Shown here: one piece after another, positions 61,391 to 64,000 of the stretch
Numbering within the stretch: position 1 is the stretch's first letter
How the letters are laid out: each line of letters begins with the position of its first letter
The notes under the pieces: generated by a model
What the model was told of the DNA's origin: nothing
Seen by the model: the letters and a program-made list of their open reading frames with translations, nothing else
The model's database searches: none
Assembly (NCBI GenBank): GCA_965242785.1
Contig: CBDETA010000001.1
Coordinates: 372,001-436,000, forward strand
DNA: 64,000 nucleotides
Source: Maricaulis sp965242785
Lineage (GTDB): Bacteria > Pseudomonadota > Alphaproteobacteria > Caulobacterales > Maricaulaceae
Reading direction: 5' to 3'
Program-made: the position numbers and the translations under genes

Positions 61391-62335
61391 CTAGAAGCTG
61401 GCTGCGGGCGAGAAGCCGACGCGGGCGCGGCCGGGGCCGTCCACCAGAGCTTCCACCGTGCGGTTGGATTGCAGATTGACGAAGCGGGCGAGCTCGCCGT
61501 CGGCGGCGTTTTCCATGGCGCGGGCGCGCACGGAGAGCTGGATGCCCGGGGCTTCGAAGATGAGGGTGACCAGCTCGCCGCGCTCGACCATCAGCGGACG
61601 CTGCAGGTCATAGCCGCGGACCGGCTCGCCGGCGCGCAGCATGCGGCGGGTCTCGAAGCCGATCAGGGCTTCCGGGTCCAGCACCGCATCGGGACGGACG
61701 CGATCGGCGCGGACAGACACCCATTCGATGTCACTCGCGGTGATTTCGGTTCCCGCGGCCACCGCCCGGCCCAGCACCGGCACGTCCAGCGTGGCATAGG
61801 CCCGGCCGGTGACGCGCACCGGCTCGGCGCCGGCATGGGTGGCAATCTCGGCTGTCAGCAGGCCGGAGCGGACGTCGTAATTCATCGCCGAGATCATCAG
61901 CCCGGCCGGGCTGTCGACCGGGGCGTGCAGCACCAGTGCCGAATTGGACAGCTGGACATCATGCACCCGGCCTTCGGAGGCAAAGAGCTCGCCTTCCAGC
62001 ATGTCGGCGATCATCGCGCCGTCGATCTGGCGGCTGGCGCGGGCCACGGTGACGCGGCGGACGCCGGCAGCATTGGCCCAGTCCAGATCATGCCGGGCGG
62101 CGACACGCTGGACATAGGCCACGTCCAGCGAGGTGCGGGCACCGGGCTCCGGTGCGCGCGCCACGACGGCGGCGGCCGCCTCGGCATCGACCGTGTCGAA
62201 CAGATCGCCCAAGGTGACATGCGGTCCGTTGACGGTGAGCGTCTCGCGCAGAACGACGGGTTCGCCGGCGAGCGCGGGAGCCGTGACCAGAGCCGTGGTG
62301 AGGCAGGCCAGGGAAAGGATGGACTTCAACGTCAT
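61391..62335 (-). CDS. flgA: Flagellar P-ring assembly chaperone FlgA
   Basis: The 314-residue periplasmic protein has a signal peptide (ending near PALA, residue 23) and a SAF-type beta-clip domain in the second half (GRAVAAGTEITASDIEWVSV, LIGFETRRMLRAGEPVRGYDLQRP). Residues 25-180 form an extra N-terminal domain seen in alphaproteobacterial FlgA. It helps FlgI polymerise into the P ring. It is 17 bp before flgH. Confidence 0.9.
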   Translation of the reverse strand: MTLKSILSLACLTTALVTAPALAGEPVVLRETLTVNGPHVTLGDLFDTVDAEAAAAVVARAPEPGARTSLDVAYVQRVAARHDLDWANAAGVRRVTVARASRQIDGAMIADMLEGELFASEGRVHDVQLSNSALVLHAPVDSPAGLMISAMNYDVRSGLLTAEIATHAGAEPVRVTGRAYATLDVPVLGRAVAAGTEITASDIEWVSVRADRVRPDAVLDPEALIGFETRRMLRAGEPVRGYDLQRPLMVERGELVTLIFEAPGIQLSVRARAMENAADGELARFVNLQSNRTVEALVDGPGRARVGFSPAASF

Positions 62336-62349
62336 CGTCTAGCTCCCGG

Positions 62350-63135
62350 TTAGCGCAGGTTGGACGAGGCGGCGAGCATCTCGTCGGAGGCGGTGATCAC
62401 GCGGGCATTCATTTCATAGGCCCGCTGGGCCTGGATCAGCGCGGTGATCTCGGAGACGGCGTTGACATTGGCGCTCTCCACGAAACCCTGGCGGATGGCG
62501 CCAAAGCCCGGGCTGTCCGGCGTGCCGACATTGGCGGCACCGGAAGCCGCGCTTTCCAGGTAGAGGTTGTCGCCCGTGGCCTCGAGGCCGGCTTCATTGA
62601 AGAAGGTGACCAGTTCCAGCTGGCCCACGGTCTGCGGCTCGGTCTGGCCGTCGATCAGCGCCTGGACCTGGCCCTGGGCATTGATCGCCACTTCGCGGGC
62701 ATCCTGCGGGATGGCAATGCCCGGGGCGACCGTATAGCCGTCGGCGGTGACGATCTGGCCTTCCGGGCTGATCGCGAAATTGCCGGCGCGGGTATAGGCG
62801 TCCGAACCGTCCGGCATGTTGATGCGGAAATAGCCGCGACCGGAAATCGCCAGGTCGAACGGGTTGCCGGTATTGTTCAGCGCGCCCTGTTCGGTGATGC
62901 GGTAGATCGAGGCGGCCTGGACACCCAGACCCACCTGGACACCTGTCGGCACGATGGTGCCGGCATCGGACGAGTCCATGCCCATGGCCTGGACGTTCTG
63001 GTAGAGGAGGTCCTGGAACTCGGCCCGCTGGCGCTTGAACCCCGTGGTGTTCATGTTGGCCAGGTTGTTCGAGATCACTTCGACATTGAGCTGCTGGGCC
63101 TGCATGCCCGTGGCGGCGGTGTTGAGTGCGCGCAT
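62350..63135 (-). CDS. flgG: Flagellar distal rod protein FlgG
   Basis: The 261-residue protein has the length of FlgG. It has the N-terminal rod motif MRALNTAATGMQAQQLNVEVISNNLANMNTTGFKRQRAEFQDLLY, the loop GNPFDLAISGRGYFRINMPDG, and the C-terminal coiled segment SEITALIQAQRAYEMNARVITASDEMLAASSNLR. It lies 14 bp before flgA and 16 bp after flgF. No signal peptide is expected because it is exported by the flagellar type III system. Confidence 0.97.
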   Translation of the reverse strand: MRALNTAATGMQAQQLNVEVISNNLANMNTTGFKRQRAEFQDLLYQNVQAMGMDSSDAGTIVPTGVQVGLGVQAASIYRITEQGALNNTGNPFDLAISGRGYFRINMPDGSDAYTRAGNFAISPEGQIVTADGYTVAPGIAIPQDAREVAINAQGQVQALIDGQTEPQTVGQLELVTFFNEAGLEATGDNLYLESAASGAANVGTPDSPGFGAIRQGFVESANVNAVSEITALIQAQRAYEMNARVITASDEMLAASSNLR

Positions 63136-63151
63136 GGTGCTCTCCTTGTCC

Positions 63152-63904
63152 TTAAGAGACGCGGCCCAGGCGCTCGATCGAGCGCTTGTTCAGGTCTTCG
63201 GCGTCTGACAGGAATTTCGAGACAGACTGGTAGGACCGCATGATGGTCATCATGTCGGTCAGCTCGAGGATGGACTGGACGTTGGACCGCTCGACAAAGC
63301 CCTGGCGAACCGACGGGTCGAGCATCGCCTGGGGCTGGTCATCCGGATTGTCCGAGGCGGGCACCGTGTAGCGGCCATTGCCTTCTTTCGACATCACCGA
63401 GCGGTTGGGCATTTCGAACACGCCGACGCGGCCGACCTGGATGCCGTCCTGCATGATCACACCGCCATCAACAATGGTGGTGGTCTCGGCATTCGGGTTG
63501 AGCAGGATCGGGGCGCGGGTGTCGGCGTCCAGCACGGGTGCGCCGTCGGCAGCCACCAGCTGGCCCTCGGCGTCAGTGCGGAAACGGCCGTCACGCGTAT
63601 ATTGTTCGGTGCCGTTGGCATCGACCGCGAAGAAGCCTTCGCCCTCGATGGCGAGGTCAAAGGTGCGGCCGGTGAATTCCAGCTCGCCCTGGCCGAAATC
63701 GCGGCCCATGCCCCAGGTATTCACATACTGGAGCTCGGACGGGCCGTCAGAGTGTTCGGCCGTCTGCGCCGGAGCGTTTTCCAGCAGCAGCGATTCCACC
63801 TTGAAGCCGGCGGTATTGGCGTTGGCGATGTTGTTGGCGACCACGTCCATCGACCGACGAAGGGTCATCTGGCGCGTGAGGCCGATCATGATTGCGTTGT
63901 CCAT
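63152..63904 (-). CDS. flgF: Flagellar proximal rod protein FlgF
   Basis: The 250-residue protein has the flagellar rod motif RRSMDVVANNIANANTAGFK and the central FDLAIEGEGFFAVDANG, with the C-terminal SILELTDMMTIMRSYQSVSKFL. It is shorter and more divergent than FlgG, as usual for FlgF. It is first in the operon, 67 bp after a sigma-54 promoter. The start has GGAGA upstream. Confidence 0.95.
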   Translation of the reverse strand: MDNAIMIGLTRQMTLRRSMDVVANNIANANTAGFKVESLLLENAPAQTAEHSDGPSELQYVNTWGMGRDFGQGELEFTGRTFDLAIEGEGFFAVDANGTEQYTRDGRFRTDAEGQLVAADGAPVLDADTRAPILLNPNAETTTIVDGGVIMQDGIQVGRVGVFEMPNRSVMSKEGNGRYTVPASDNPDDQPQAMLDPSVRQGFVERSNVQSILELTDMMTIMRSYQSVSKFLSDAEDLNKRSIERLGRVS

Positions 63905-63970
63905 CGGGGCGGTCTCCTTTCTGGATACCTGTCGTTTCCGCCGTCATGTCGCAGCGGTTGCCCGACAGGT

Positions 63971-63986
63971 TGCACGCAGCGTGCCA
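63971..63986 (-). promoter_or_regulatory. Sigma-54 promoter of the flgF operon
   Basis: On the reverse strand TGGCACG-CTGC-GTGCA matches the -24/-12 consensus TGGCACR-N4-TTGCW at 15 of 16 positions, with the GG and GC at the right spacing. It ends 67 bp before the flgF ATG. In Caulobacter the rod/ring genes are sigma-54 and FlbD dependent. Confidence 0.85.
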
Positions 63987-64000
63987 AGGTTAATTTTGAT

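Overview
The window is high-GC, densely packed bacterial chromosome with many ATGA/GTGA/TTGA stop-start overlaps. The gene set points to an alphaproteobacterium of the Caulobacter/Maricaulis/Hyphomonas type (stalked, cell-cycle-regulated). The evidence is a mraZ-to-ftsZ division and cell wall (dcw) cluster followed by lpxC, bamD, recN and ligA, a flgF-flgG-flgA-flgH operon behind a sigma-54 promoter, an FtsZ with a long linker, a TTAA-N7-TTAA CtrA-type box and a GANTC (CcrM) site in front of ftsZ, and DPP4-type peptidases. The genus is inference; no rRNA or tRNA gene is present to fix it.

Layout. (1) 1-7000: a TPP enzyme (cut by the window edge), an FMN-dependent alpha-hydroxyacid dehydrogenase, and a TetR-adaptor-permease RND efflux operon read leftward from a promoter with twin operators. 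(2) 7100-19100: mixed single genes: S1/P1 nuclease, membrane-anchored ClpP-fold protease, free-methionine sulfoxide reductase, an OmpA-family/secreted-protein pair, a second TetR with a YgjP-like metalloprotease, a DPP4 lipoprotein, a YdeI-like protein, a membrane protein and EttA. (3) 19128-19630: an orphan gene enclosed by inverted copies of a REP-like palindrome. (4) 19635-33983: D-amino-acid dehydrogenase, an ArsR-methyltransferase fusion, an acidic secreted protein, a three-gene rimB-rimK-aspartoacylase unit, a 5-oxoprolinase/hydantoinase fusion, a TerB-J-domain protein, a CE15-like esterase lipoprotein, an EamA transporter, an AmpD-like amidase and small membrane proteins. (5) 34030-34418: rnpB (RNase P RNA), then a nested-palindrome intergenic element. 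(6) 34891-55440: the dcw cluster mraZ-rsmH-ftsL-ftsI-murE-murF-mraY-murD-ftsW-murG-murC-murB-orphan-ddlB-ftsQ-ftsA-ftsZ, then lpxC. (7) 55568-60553: bamD, recN, ligA. (8) 60565-63986: the leftward flagellar rod / P- and L-ring operon.

How the genes work together. Region 6 supplies nearly the whole cytoplasmic peptidoglycan precursor pathway (MurB-F, MraY, MurG, Ddl) plus the septal machinery (FtsW/FtsI synthase, FtsL/FtsQ scaffold, FtsA/FtsZ ring). LpxC and BamD add lipid A synthesis and outer-membrane protein assembly, so envelope growth and division sit in one block. The mraZ leader carries three TCCCA boxes at exact 10-bp spacing, the known MraZ repeat pattern.

Strongest candidates for a new look: two copies of a structured MITE-like repeat (murC-murB and recN-ligA gaps) whose internal stems show compensatory changes; the palindrome-bounded orphan gene at 19128-19630; an unrecognised gene lodged between murB and ddlB; the rimB/rimK/aspartoacylase unit; and an initiation-site hairpin before the 5-oxoprolinase gene. 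No CRISPR array, tRNA, prophage or intact insertion sequence was seen.
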